From NCBI RefSeq assembly GCF_001577835.2, contig NC_029521.1:9042255-9106254 (forward strand): a stretch of 64,000 nucleotides of DNA, in the 5' to 3' direction. Within the stretch, counting starts at the first letter, position 1. Each line of letters starts with the position of its first letter. Below are positions 32,390 through 43,600 of this stretch, piece by piece. A program made the translations under genes and the position numbers. The stretch is from Coturnix japonica (lineage: Eukaryota > Chordata > Aves > Galliformes > Phasianidae). Below the pieces are notes generated by a model. That model saw only the letters and a list, made by a program, of their open reading frames with translations. It was not told the origin of the DNA and did not search any database.

Positions 32390-34196
32390 CTACGTGACCT
32401 GCGTGGGGGGCCCCTCCTCCAGCAGGCTGAGCGAGCGGTTGGTCAGCTCCTGGGCGCTGCTGGCCAGCTTGTAGCCGAAGAGCCGCATGGCCGGCTCACA
32501 GGCGTCCTGCACCACCTGTGCCAGCTTGAAGGGGATGCTGAACCGCCACTTCTCAAACTGCTCTGAGGAGTTTTTCTGCGTGGAGTAAATGCCATTGCCG
32601 TCCTGTGGCGCCTGCGTGTTGGTGCGGATCCACTCCTCCACCTGCGGCGTGGGGCGGATGCCTGCGAAGCGGTACATCTCCAGCGCCTTGCGCAGCGGTG
32701 CCCGCGCCACGTCCTCGTAGCGCACCAGCATGTAACGGCCTTGCAGCCAGCGCGGCTGCCGCAGCCCCAGCTCAGCCGACAGCCGGATGCTCTCACAGTT
32801 GCCCCGCAGCCGCTGCACCTCATCCTCCTGCAGCGGGGCTTCCCCCTCAGCAGCCCACTTCTTCCAGCTCTCGTACTTGCCTGAGAAGGCCACCATGCGC
32901 GACGCCAACACGGCACGCGGGTCCCGCACCAGCTGGATGACACGCAGGTCCAGCCGCGGGTCCTCAGCCAGCGGCTGCAGGAACTCCAGCTGCCGGATGC
33001 GCACTGTCTTCAGGGCCATGTGCTGCTTGCGCCGGCACGCTTCGGCCGCCAGCGTGATGTTGAGGGGCCCGCAGCGGCGGTTCTTGCAGTGGTACTTCTC
33101 AAAGACCTTCTTGAGGCCAGGCGTGCAGACGGGCTCCTCGCAGAGCGAGCGGCTGGAGCCCCTCCGGAACAGGGCAGCCGTTAGGTGCTCCTCGGGCGCT
33201 GGTGAGATGAAGCTCTCCAGGATGTAGAGGTCACAGAGGAGGAGCTGCTGCAGCACATCGCGGTACACCAGGGCCGAGCCCACCGCGTTGGCACCCCCTG
33301 GCTCAAAAGTGACTGTTCTCTCAATGTGCCACAGAGGCTCAAAGAGGTAGAAGATGTTGCCCTGCTGGTTGAAGAACTCCCCGACGAAGGAGGAGCCGGT
33401 GCGTGTGGTGGCCATCAGCAGGACGTGCCGCCGTGGCCCTGGGGCTGCCATGCCCAGCTCCCCAGCCAGCTGCAAGGTGACGTTGCGCAGCCGCGTCCTC
33501 AGCTGTGAGAAGGCTGTGTCCAGCTGCCGCAGTGAGGCCAGAGACCCATTCTCAGCCTGCACCGGGCTGGCCTCCGTCTCATTGGCCTCTGGCAGCACCT
33601 GCGGGGACTGCTTCAGCTTGTCCGACACCCTGCGGGACAGTAAGGCAAAACGGCTGAATTCATGTCCCTCTGTGTCCCTCCATCCCTCTGTATCCCTGTG
33701 TCCATCCTTAACAATAAGGGAGGTGAGGCACTGGCACAGGCTGCCCAGAGAGGCGGTGGTGCCCCAGCCCTGTGGACAACCCAGGTCAGGCTGGACAGAG
33801 CTCTGAGCTCCTAATGGAGCTGTAGGTGTCCCTGTTCATTGCAGGGAAGCTGGACCAGTTGGCCTCTAAGGGTCCCTTGGAACTCTTATGATTCTATGAT
33901 CCCTGTGTCCCCTTATTACTCCATTCCCCTGTATCCCCCTGTATAAGTTTTGAGGACCGCTTTGTATCCTTTCCCTGCAGGACCTGGGGTCACCACTGCA
34001 TGGGGCAGGCAGGCAGGTAGCTCAAAGCAGAAGACATGCAGTATACCCCTGTTTCCTACCTGGAGATGAAGTTGTTTTCCTTCTCGATGATGACCAGCCC
34101 CACCACAAACACCAGCAACACGGCATACTTGCTCCTCATCTTCAGGCAGTGCAGCACCTCCCGAAAATCCTGGGGCAAAGCCGATCTCCTCTCCAT
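32390..34196 (-). CDS. CHST3: Carbohydrate (chondroitin 6-O) sulfotransferase 3, C6ST-1 (2 coding exons)
   Basis: Golgi type II membrane enzyme that transfers sulfate from PAPS to C6 of GalNAc in chondroitin (also Gal in keratan sulfate). Coding exons: 34196-34060 and 33629-32390 (TAG); the joined Arg46 codon keeps phase. 458 aa, the length I recall for chick C6ST. A short cytosolic tail is followed by a membrane anchor at about 23-37 ([15 protein letters not shown]), then a stem with N-glycosylation sequons near 62, 73 and 95. The catalytic domain shows the 5'-PSB loop TTRTGSSF (RTGSS at 122-126) and the 3'-PB motif [12 protein letters not shown] ([10 protein letters not shown] at 281-290). 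The C-terminal part YEDVAR...[17 protein letters not shown] is highly conserved. The Glu-rich insert before [12 protein letters not shown] in human CHST3 is absent, which accounts for the 21-residue difference in length. The start context is weak (CCCAATGG); a second Met at KMRSKY is a possible alternative. The gene is head to head with PSAP. Confidence 0.97.
33704..33898 (+). mobile_element. CR1 LINE 3' fragment in the CHST3 intron
   Basis: About 195 bp match the CR1 3' end, sense on +, beginning with a degraded form of the ...CTTTACAGTGAGGGTGGTGAGG segment. It continues through GTGAGGCACTGGCACAGGCTGC and ends in the typical ATGATTCTATGA tail. It is more diverged than the copy at 8.8 kb. It is inserted antisense to CHST3 in the 430-bp intron between the two coding exons. 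The 12-mer ATCCCTGTGTCC flanks it on both sides (33692-33703 and 33899-33910), looking like a target-site duplication, though the area is rich in similar CCCTGTRTCC units. Confidence 0.85.
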
Positions 34197-35239
34197 TGGG
34201 ATGGTGAATGAGGGAGCTACAGCATTTATATCCTCTGCATGTCCACGTTGTCCTCAGAGGATCCCCCAGGCAGGCACCTGATGCCCTGGGCTATCTGCTG
34301 GGCACCTGCTGTCCCGCAGCATCCCTTCCCAGGTGGCTCTGGCCTGTGGGGATGAAGAGAGACATATGGGTGCCTTCCAGCACTGCTCCCAACATCCAGA
34401 GAGCTCATGAAAAGGGTCTGAGATGATTCCCCTCTTCTGGACAAAGAGGAGCTCGAGGAACTCCCAGCACCATAAGAACATGGGGGCAGAGTGGCTCTGT
34501 ACGGTTCCCACCTGGTGCCCGGCAGCTGCTGACAGCACCACTCTCCCCGTTCCCAAAATAAATCTGCCACGGGAGACCCCTTCCCACACCTCCTCCTCCA
34601 GCACCGAAACCCAATCCCCGCCAGCTGCCTTCTGCACCCGGCCAGAAACCCTTACCAGCCCCCCTGAGCCGGGGCTCCAGCAGCTCAATGGCTGCTCAGT
34701 GGGACTTCAGGGGCTTCCTGTCAGTGCGATGGGGTGCGCGGCTTCCGCCTTCCTCTAGGTATGATAATGAAACCTGATGGGGTTTCAGGAACCAGCTGAA
34801 GGCCCATGTGATCTCCTGTGCTCATTGTGCACTCTGTCCCTCACGCTCACTGCCACCATTTTCTCACATGTGGACGTTGTGGCTTTGCACTTGCTGGCTG
34901 TGACGGCTGCCAGGGGAAGGGATTTAGGCTCTGCCACCACCAGCTCAGGAAAAGCAGCTCCAAGGGTCAGCGCTGCCGCTGCCAGCATCATGGGCACAGC
35001 TGGGCCGGGATTTCCCCCTTTCAGTGCCCACAGCAGACAAACCATAAATGATGCCCTGACCAGGGGCTGTATGGATTCCAGAAAAACCCTGATTCCAAGC
35101 CCTGGGGCGGATGTGATTCATTAAATACATGGGCAGCTGAGTGCTGGGTCCCTGAACCCTTCACGGCTCAGCCTAGGGGTGCACAGAGCATCCCACTCCC
35201 TGTGCATTGGGGGGTCTGAGGGCTTGAAACCAGCGGGGA

Positions 35240-37350
35240 CAAGGCTGGGGAGCAGCACTGTGCCCCGCTTGGCGTCTTCCTCGCTGGGAACCCGCGGCTC
35301 GGTCGGGGAGAGGCACAGGCGGCTCTTTGTGAAGGAAACAGAGGGGCTCTGTGCCCCCGCGTTTCTCAGCACCGCTGGGGCTGGAATGGAAGCAGGCGGC
35401 CGCGGGGAGCTGCCGGGTCCCGTTCCCAAGTCCCTCTCCCGCTGTTGCCCGTCTCTGCCGGAGGTGTGCGCGGTGAAGTCACATTTTCCTCCGGTGACTC
35501 AACGGGCGGCGGGCGAACTCCTCGAGCAAACCGTCTGCTCTCAGTCCTCGGCCGCCCCCTCCCCGCCGGGTTAATGGGGGACAGCCCGGCTGAACCCACG
35601 GGCAGAACAAAGGGAGCGTGCGGACGCCGATCGCCGCTGCTCTTTGTCTGCTGCCTGGGGGAAGAATCACGGCAAGGCAGCTCCCAACGTATCACCGAAC
35701 GCTTTTCTTCCCCGCGCCGGGAAACACGTCGTTACCCCGAATGCCTCCGCCTGGCAGCGCCTCGGAGCCGCCCGGTGGGATGGGGACGCTGGAGACGGCG
35801 CAGCTCGCTTCGGCCACCGGCTGCTCCCTCCGCTATTTTTTGCACAAAAGCAACGTGTGTTTTCAAGTTTAAAAAAACAAATTAAAAAAAAAATAGGAAG
35901 AAATGGGAAAAAAAAAAAGTCACCTCCTACGCTGTTTATAAAGTTGCCCAGAATAGCCCCAGTCTGCGGCCAAATGGGGGCCGGCGCCCAGCCCTGAGCA
36001 AGGGACGAGGGCGGCGTAGTGGGCACCGGCCCGGCTCCCAGGTGACTGACTGCTGCTGGGCTGGCAGGGGGCACTGGCAGGGGGTGCCCCAGCCCCGCGA
36101 TGGGACTTTCGGAGCCGGGGGCTGCCCGCGGGGTTGTGGTTGGGGCAGCAACGGGCGGCCACGTGCTGGGAACCAAACTGGGAACAAACTCGGCTAATAG
36201 CTGCCGGCACCGCCTGCGGAGCCCGCCGGGGATGCTGCGGGCTGGCTCCGAGGTCGGCTCCGGAGACGCCCAGGTGGGCTCTGGGGATGGCACGGGCCGG
36301 AGGAGAGCGGCGGCTCAGTGCGCTCCAGCAGCACAAAGCCGGTCCCTGTGCCTCAGCCTCAATGAGCCCTTTCTCCGGGTGAGACGCAGCGTGTCCGCGT
36401 TCCCGAGGCGCAACGCTGGGAGAGAATCCCGTATTGACGCTGTGCAGCGCACGGGGAAAACACGGAGTTCCATCCTCGCGGTCTCGCCCCGGGCTTCGGG
36501 CCGCGTCTCACGGCCGTGGGACCCCGCCGCTCCCCGGCAGCTCGTGGCCGCGTCGTGGCGCGATGCCCCCCGCAGCCGCCGAAGAACCCCGGCGGGCGCT
36601 GCGGCCCTTCCCGGCCCCGGCCCCATCCCGGCCCCATCCCGGTGCCCCCGCGGCCAGAGCGGAGAGGCTGAGGACAACTTCGCCTTCCTTCGGAAGGGAC
36701 GGCTGATGCAACTCTGGGAGAAACTCTCCTTCCCCCCCCGGACCCGTTGCTCCTCGCACCGAACCGAGGCTGCGGCGCTGCTCGTCCCGAGCCCGCGTTC
36801 TGCTCTCCGCGAGACTCGGGGGCTCCGGGGGTTGCCGGTCCCGGCGGGGAGAGCGGCGAGAGCTCCCCGTTCGCAGACAAAGGCGCGGTCGGAGGCGGCA
36901 CAAAGGAGCCCGGCAGCCGCCCGCCGAGGGGCAGAAGGAAGGGGGGGGGATAGAGATTGCGGAGCCCCCCGGCCCCCTCCCCCCGGCGCTGAGATCCCTA
37001 GCCCCGCCGCCCCCCGCCGGCCCCTCGCCCCCCGCCCGTACCTACCCGCGAGGGCCCGGTCGTGCGGTGCGGAGGGGCGGGCGGCGGGGGCCCTGCTTTT
37101 CTTCACGGCGCTGTCATCTCCCTCCCTCCCTTTTCCCTGCCTCTTTCCCTCCCTCCTTCCTTCCTTCCTTCCTCCCGGGGTGCCGGCGGGGGGAGCTGGG
37201 CCGGGGCGGGGCCGGCCCGGGGCATCCTGCCGGTTGCATCCCGCACCTCGTCGGGAAAAGTTTCTCTCGGTGCCCGGCCTGCTCCTCCGTCGCCGGCTGC
37301 TCCGAGCCCCGCAGCACCCGCATGTTCCCTTCCCTCAGCCCCACCGAAAG
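35240..37350 (-). promoter_or_regulatory. CHST3: CpG island, presumed CHST3 promoter and untranslated first exon
   Basis: About 2 kb of CpG-dense, GC-rich DNA upstream of the CHST3 coding exons. On the minus strand a plausible first-exon donor is GTAG|GTACGG at about 37038, with a pyrimidine-rich promoter-like tract beyond it. An AP-1 heptamer TGACTCA lies at 35495-35501 and an E-box CACGTG near 36163. A second, weaker GC-rich patch at about 38920-39000 has another minus-strand donor-like site (GTGAGTGGGG) and could be an alternative first exon. The long open frames on both strands here reflect GC content, not genes. Confidence 0.5.
37118..37176. repeat. Polypyrimidine/polypurine tract (CT-rich)
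   Basis: About 59 bp almost purely C/T on the + strand, including CCTCCCTCC blocks and a (CCTT)n run. It lies upstream of the presumed CHST3 first exon. Such tracts can form triplex DNA and are common in CpG promoters. Confidence 0.75.
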
Positions 37351-38368
37351 GATCTGGGGGGGGGGACTCAGAGCTGCGCTACTCCGGAGTCACACCAAAA
37401 CTCCACTGCGGGTGTGCTTGGCCTCGTGGGATGGCGGATATACGGTGCCATCGCCATCCGGACAGCCCCAGCAACAGCGTCCCATCGGGGGGGAAACACA
37501 GCTTCCCACCGGGGCACACAGGATGTCCCCATCCCTACACCTACATGCCCTGAATGCATGGAAACAGGAATTCTGGCTCTTATGCAGAAATCCACGTGTC
37601 CCACATCAAGCAGCGAAGGAAGTCTGGCTCTGCAGACAGAAAGAGCAGAAAGAAATAGCCCCCATATAGCGTCTCAGTCCTGTTCACATTCCTGGCATAG
37701 CTCTTCCAGGCATCAGGCAGAAACACACTTGCTGGCACTGGTGTGCTGATCGTTAGTGGCTCCCCATCAATGAAGATAGCGTGGAGTGCCCTGCCCTGTG
37801 CATGTAGTGCCAGCACCTTGCTTCCAGCAGGAGGGTGCATGCACCAACCTGTGCGTGGTACACACACCTCTTTGTGCACTGATGGCAGCACCCGGCGGGT
37901 GGAGCAGCTTGTGAGCAGCCCGGCTCAGCCTCCACCTGCTGACCCCACTGCTTTCCCCTTCCCAGGAGCTTTATTGGTATTTTCAGCTCTTTCCTCCCTG
38001 TTCCAGTGTTGCGTTTGGGCAAGTGGTGATAATGCTTCATACTGCCTATTTTGTACCCTGTGTTTGTGCTGGGGACTGCACCCAGTTGTGCTGTACGGAA
38101 GCCCAGCCCAGCCTTCACTTTGTGAAAGCAGGGCAGAGTTTGTCTGGATATTCACCCACGGTCTGGGAGCTGCCAAACTCTGTCCTCATGTCCCCATGCG
38201 CTGCCTGGTGCCATCTGGCAGCCCCAGTGCTGCAGTGTGGAGGGCTCTGTTTCCTTCCATGCATCCCTCGGGGTGTTCAGGGGTTCATTTCCCAGGAGGA
38301 CATGGCTGTAGGACTGGGAGGGCTTCCTCCTGGCGTTGCTCCAAGGGCTCGTTCCCCATTTGCTGCAT

Positions 38369-38552
38369 AGAGTCATAGAATGGCCTGGGTTGAAAAGGAA
38401 CATCCAGTTACAACCTCCCTGCTACATGCAGGGTCATCAACCACCAGACCAGGCTGCCCAGAGCCACATCCAGCTTGGCCATGAATGCCTCCAGGGATGG
38501 GGCATCCACAGCCTCCTTCAACCTGTTCCAATGTGTCAGCACCCTCTGAGTG
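38369..38552 (-). mobile_element. CR1 LINE 3' fragment (antisense)
   Basis: About 180 bp match the reverse complement of the CR1 3' end: the tail complement AGAGTCATAGAATGG, then the ACCAGACCAGGCTGCCCAGA and GCCTCCAGGGATGGGGCATC blocks. It is truncated soon after the CACCCTCTG block. Moderately diverged; no clear target-site duplication. Confidence 0.9.
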
Positions 38553-40529
38553 ACAAGCAGCCAGTGCTAGAGCCAAGCAGGAGCCTGGTTTTCCAACTGC
38601 ATGCACACCTGAGGTGCTGGCATGCCATCTTTACCAGCTAGATGCCTGCAGTCTGCTGTGGCTGATGCAGCAGCCGCCACGGTGGGACAGCGGCACCCAG
38701 AGCAGCAGGTAACTCCAAGGGAGGGTAATGGACGAGGTGCCCAAGGGCCACCAGCAGGCGACTCCAGAGAACACTGCTGCTGGCCCCTTAGGCCGCCTCC
38801 TGCTTCGTATCCACTTCCTGCAAGCCCAGCAAACTCCACAACCGGAGCTTCTCAGGGCGATTTGCAGCTGATCTCTCTGTTTTTGGCTCCCCCCAGCGGA
38901 TGCGTTCGATCCAAGTGGACTTAAGTTTGGAGGCCGGGGCGGCTCTGAGCCCCACTCACCCCGCCCCCGTCCCCCCTCCCGCAGCCCACAGCGAGGAGGC
39001 CCTCAGGCTCTGGGTTCTCTTGGCTTTCTGTTCCTTTTTCGGTTCCACTTATCTAAAACTGTTGGGGTGAAACAAAGAAGTTGCTACATTGTAGCCCTCT
39101 TTTATTTGTATTTGTAATCATTGCAAACACTTTCCTCACCTGCCACGCCAAGGTTCTTACTGGTGCCATGAGAACAGCAGAACGGGAGGATGCCTGGTAA
39201 AAAGAGTGAACCTGAAACCTCGTGCCCGATGAGTCCTTGCTGCCTTTCCCCATGCCCAGTGCATGGGCACTGCTGGAGGCTGTGGCCCTGCACCTGCCCC
39301 CTCCCTATGGCCTTTCCACAGTGGATGCTCATCACCAAGATAAGCACATGCTTTTACCACCAAATAACGTATTTTCCATCCCTTTAGTGTGAGGAAGTGG
39401 GCAGCTGCCAGCTCAAAATCAGAAGCCCAAAAGCACAGCATCTGGCAGCATCCTCGGCTGGGCAAAATGCACATTCTCTGCTACCTATAAGGATAGATGT
39501 GGGGAAACCCCATCAGAGCACCCTGCTTTACCTGGCGCTGGGAGCCTGACCCAAACCACCAGCAGGCTTCTCTTTCCAACAAGGCTGCACAGAAAGAGAA
39601 ACCCCCAAAGAGCTGATTGCATTGAGCCTGTCACCAGCCCCAAGCCTTTGGGGGGCTAGGGGTGGGAGAGGAAATCATGCCAAAGCATGGCTTGTCCAAC
39701 TCTCTCCCTTCCAAAAGGAGGAAGTGAGAACCACAGAGTGCTGAGCAAGAGAAGCATTCAGCACCAGGAAAACCCCAAGGGTAGCTACAGCTCAGGTGTG
39801 TGGGCTGCACAAACCATGGCAGCTCTCCCCTTTTTCATTCCACAGCATGAGTCTCAGACAGATCAGTCCCCAGCACGTCCCCTTTCCCCTCCTCTGTGTC
39901 ACTTGCAGCCATGTGAGCCTGAAGCCTCATTTTGCATTGCTTTTCCTGCACTGGGTGAGCTTCCAGCTGCTTTGGCGCCTGATTGGGTCCATTTGGGGCC
40001 AGTCTGTCCGCAAACCTGATGCACATGGCTGAAGTGCTACAGACAGCAGGGCAGCCCCTCCAGCATCCCTTCAGGTGTTTTAATTCTGAGCATCACTGCT
40101 GGTCCACTGCTGATCTAACTGATGTGCATCACTCCTCTTCTGAAAAACCCTCCAGGCCGGAGATTCCTTACAAGGCTCTGAGCTCATGGGCACGTGATTG
40201 CCAGGAGTTTGCTTTCCTGCCAGGTTTGGGGGCTGATCCCTCTCTGAGCTTAACCACTGTTTGCAGAAGGCAGAAAGCAGTTTCTGACCATCCCCTGTCA
40301 TGCTGCAGCCCTGTCAGCCCGTGCACTCAGGAAGATAATGTCTCCACCTGGATAACTTGTCTGGCTTGAGATAGTAGCCAAATCCTCCCTGTTTAGCACA
40401 CAATAAAGGCACCAGGGCAGATAGAAAAGTAAGCAGCAGTGTTGTCCAAAGGTTTGGGACCCAGGGGTCAGCTCAGCCCAGTTTTGTGGCAGGACAGAGA
40501 GAAGATGCACCCCAACAAGCGCTGCTGAA

Positions 40530-40612
40530 ATCATAGAATCATTCAAGCTGGAAGGGACACTTAAAGGTCATCCGGTCCAACTCCCCTGCTACAAACAGGG
40601 ACATGCAAGGAG
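40530..40612 (-). mobile_element. CR1 LINE 3' terminal fragment, short
   Basis: About 80 bp of reverse-complement CR1 end: ATCATAGAATCATTCAAGC, then GGAAGGGAC...TCCAACTCCCCTGCTA. It breaks off where the CR1 body should continue, so it is severely truncated. It lies between CHST3 and PSAP. Confidence 0.85.
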
Positions 40613-43600
40613 GACGTGGCTCTCCCTCTGCACGTGGCTTACTGTGAAAAGCTATGGGGAAATAGAGATATCTGTGTTAGAAGTCACTCAAATGCCACCT
40701 GTCTGCTGATCGCCCCAGGCGGCGTCAGGAAAACCAAAGAGGAGCAAAAGCCGTGTGTTCTTTGAGCTCCCCTGTGAAATAGGAGCAGTTCAAACATGTT
40801 GATTTTTATTTCTTTTTATGGAAAAACTTTCCAAATCTCTCAGGGTTAATTAACTCTCATTTGCAGATCTGTTGGGGAGGGCTGGAGGTGGCTCTGGATC
40901 TCATCCAACCCCCCCCCTCCCTCCCTCCCCCACTAGAGCACACAGAGATCTGTCACAGCTGAGCACTGCAATCACGACCGGAGGGCAAGCAGCTGTGGGG
41001 CAGGTTTTAAAGGGTGGCTGCAAAGAACTGAGGAACTCCTTTTCAGTGCTTTGGTGCTACATGCCTTGGGTCTCTTGTCCTGTCTGAGTGGGGGCTGTAT
41101 GTACTGAGCTAGGAATGGCATTTGCTGCTCTTTCCAAAGCAATTTTTGCATGTTTCTCTTTTCTCGCTGCTCAGACATCCTTTTGTTCTGTGGTTGTGTC
41201 ACGATCCCTGGGGTTGTGAGCTCCTACGCCTCTGCCTTCCCTGGGGAAAGGGAAGAGGGCTTTGTTCCTTCTTTCACATCTCTATTACTCTGTGTGTGCT
41301 GCTATGTAGCAATGCTCACACACTGCCCTGGCTGCTGTGGGGTGAGCAGAGGGAAGGGAGGCTGCTGGTGGGAAGGCTGCTGCAGAGCTCTGTGACATCC
41401 AGAGAGGTTGGATTACAGACCTGTGTCCTGCTTGTGCTGTGGGTAGAGCATGATGGACTCATTCTGCAGCCCTTGGCTCTCAGTGCGGTCTGCTACAGCC
41501 ATAGGGCTCCCAATTCCCCCTTGTGAATCTGAGGCCCACCCCAGTGCCAGCAGTCAACTGCTGGGGACCAGGCATGCAGATATTCCTGTGTGTGACACTG
41601 CTGGGCTTCTTGTTGAGGTCCCAACCCCCAAGAGCTCCCCATCCTTCCCTTATTGTTGTCCAGCTTGCCAGCTCACCCCATTTACTCATCTGATGCGGTT
41701 GGATATTTCTGTTCTAAGCTCTTGCGGTTTGTGCCCTCTTCTCCAAATAATACTGTACTCCCTTCTGTGCCTTCCACTTTGCTGTGGGTACAGAAGGGGA
41801 AAACAAGTGTTCCAACAGAGGAGGAAGCTGCATGAATAATGCTGTGGGTAGGGGGGGATGTTTGCTCAGTCCTTGCACAAGGCCCTGAGGTTTTTTGTCC
41901 CCTGCCAGCTCTTCTCCCCCAAAGCTGACAGCACTTTGTGCCTTGGCTCCCAGAGTCCCGTGACTGTGTAATCACTGCTGTGTGAGCTGAGTCAAGGCAA
42001 AGCAGATTTTCTGTGCGCTGCAAATCAGCCTGCACTGCAGAAAAAACAAGCCCCTGGAGCTTCTAAGAGTAATCCTTGAAAACCTGCAAAGCAGAAAGTA
42101 AATAAGAATAATAAAAAACCTCAGGTCTCTGCTTTATAAAAAGCCTTTTTTTTTTATTTTTGGCAGGTGTGTTTTGCCTGTTTCTGACTGGTAGCAATGC
42201 AGCGTAGAAGAAAGGCAATGGCGCTGAGCTCTGCACCCAGCTGGGACCAGCCCAGAGGCAGCAGGAAGGTGGAGGATGAACAATGTGTTGCCTGTTACAG
42301 TGGGGCTATGCTTTGTAGCACCCAGCAACACTCAGGTTCAATCACTGAGGACAAAAGCACGTGGAAGCAATGCTCACTCTGCACAAGAGCTCTTTGGCAG
42401 GAAGATATTGCCCTCTCCTTCCACTTCATGCTGATAAAGATGGTGGAAGAGAAACCCTACCCATGCTGGGTCCCCCTTCATCACAGCTTGGCCCCACAGT
42501 GTCCACTTTGGGAAGCCCCACAGGGCTGTGCTGGGGCTGCAGCCAGGTGTTGGCTCCCAAAGGCTGCTGTGAGCAGATGGAAGCCATAAGCAAGGCTCTT
42601 CTCTTTTATTTCACCCCCTCTCTAGACTTTGAAGACTCAGATTAAAGCTTATTTTTTTCGCAACGCCAGCCTTTCAGAGAGGCTCTTAGAAACAGGGAGC
42701 GATGGTTTATAAAGGGTTTGATTATTATTATTTTTTTTTTTAAATAGAACTGATGCATTAAAAGCACCTTCAAAAAGCAGCTTTTAGGGGAGAGATGCGC
42801 TTGCCAAGAGCTGGCTGCTTTCAGAAACCGTGGTGAACTTCAATGCAACAGCACAGCGTGACTGAGGGAGGGGGAGCAGTGATGGTGGGATTAGGTAAGC
42901 ACACTCCTTTGTTCATCCCTCACTTTTATTGCAGAAAACCTAAAAAAGCATCAAACCCGCTCCTTTTATCGGAGAGGGTTTTATCTCCCAGTAAGAAGCT
43001 GGAGTCATCTGCTTGAAATCCTTACAGATAAGGTGCGGAGGAGAAGGGACAGTGTTTTCTGGGGGTCCTGAGGGGGTTCTTCTGTTGTAGCACGAATGGG
43101 AACAAAAGTGTCCTGAAATCTCCCTCCTCATTTCCTTGGCCTTTTTTTTTTTCTAATTTCCCTTGGTATTTCTGATATATATCCTAAACTTCATTATTCA
43201 TTTTTTTCCTTTATTTTCTTCCTGGGTGACCTAGGTGTACATTCCTCTTGATTGCTTGGGGGATGGGGCGAAAGTTAGACTTAGAACAAACCCAGGGCTT
43301 AATTCTCCTTTGGATTTACAAAAGGAAAGCTGTCTCCCCTTCAAAGGCTGTTGCATGCTGGTAGCAGAGGTTTGCCTGGCTGCTTTCTTACTGCTTACAG
43401 CCTTGGGAAAATGACACAATGGGAGCAGAAATGCGAATCTGTGCTGCATGCATTTCCTTTGAAGCATGGGCTTGGAGAGGCAATGTTAAATTATCGATTC
43501 TTCTGCTTTTAGAAGGAATATTCTGCTTTTCTATCGGCTCTGTTGTGCTCTCAGGCCCTGGGGGCACTGGTCAGAAATCGTGGCTCATGAGTGCGAAGCA

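Noticed and set aside
36100-37749. Plus-strand open frame of 549 codons
   Set aside because: GC-rich island sequence of the presumed CHST3 promoter. The translation is low-complexity Arg/Pro/Ala with no family features, and competing frames are also open.
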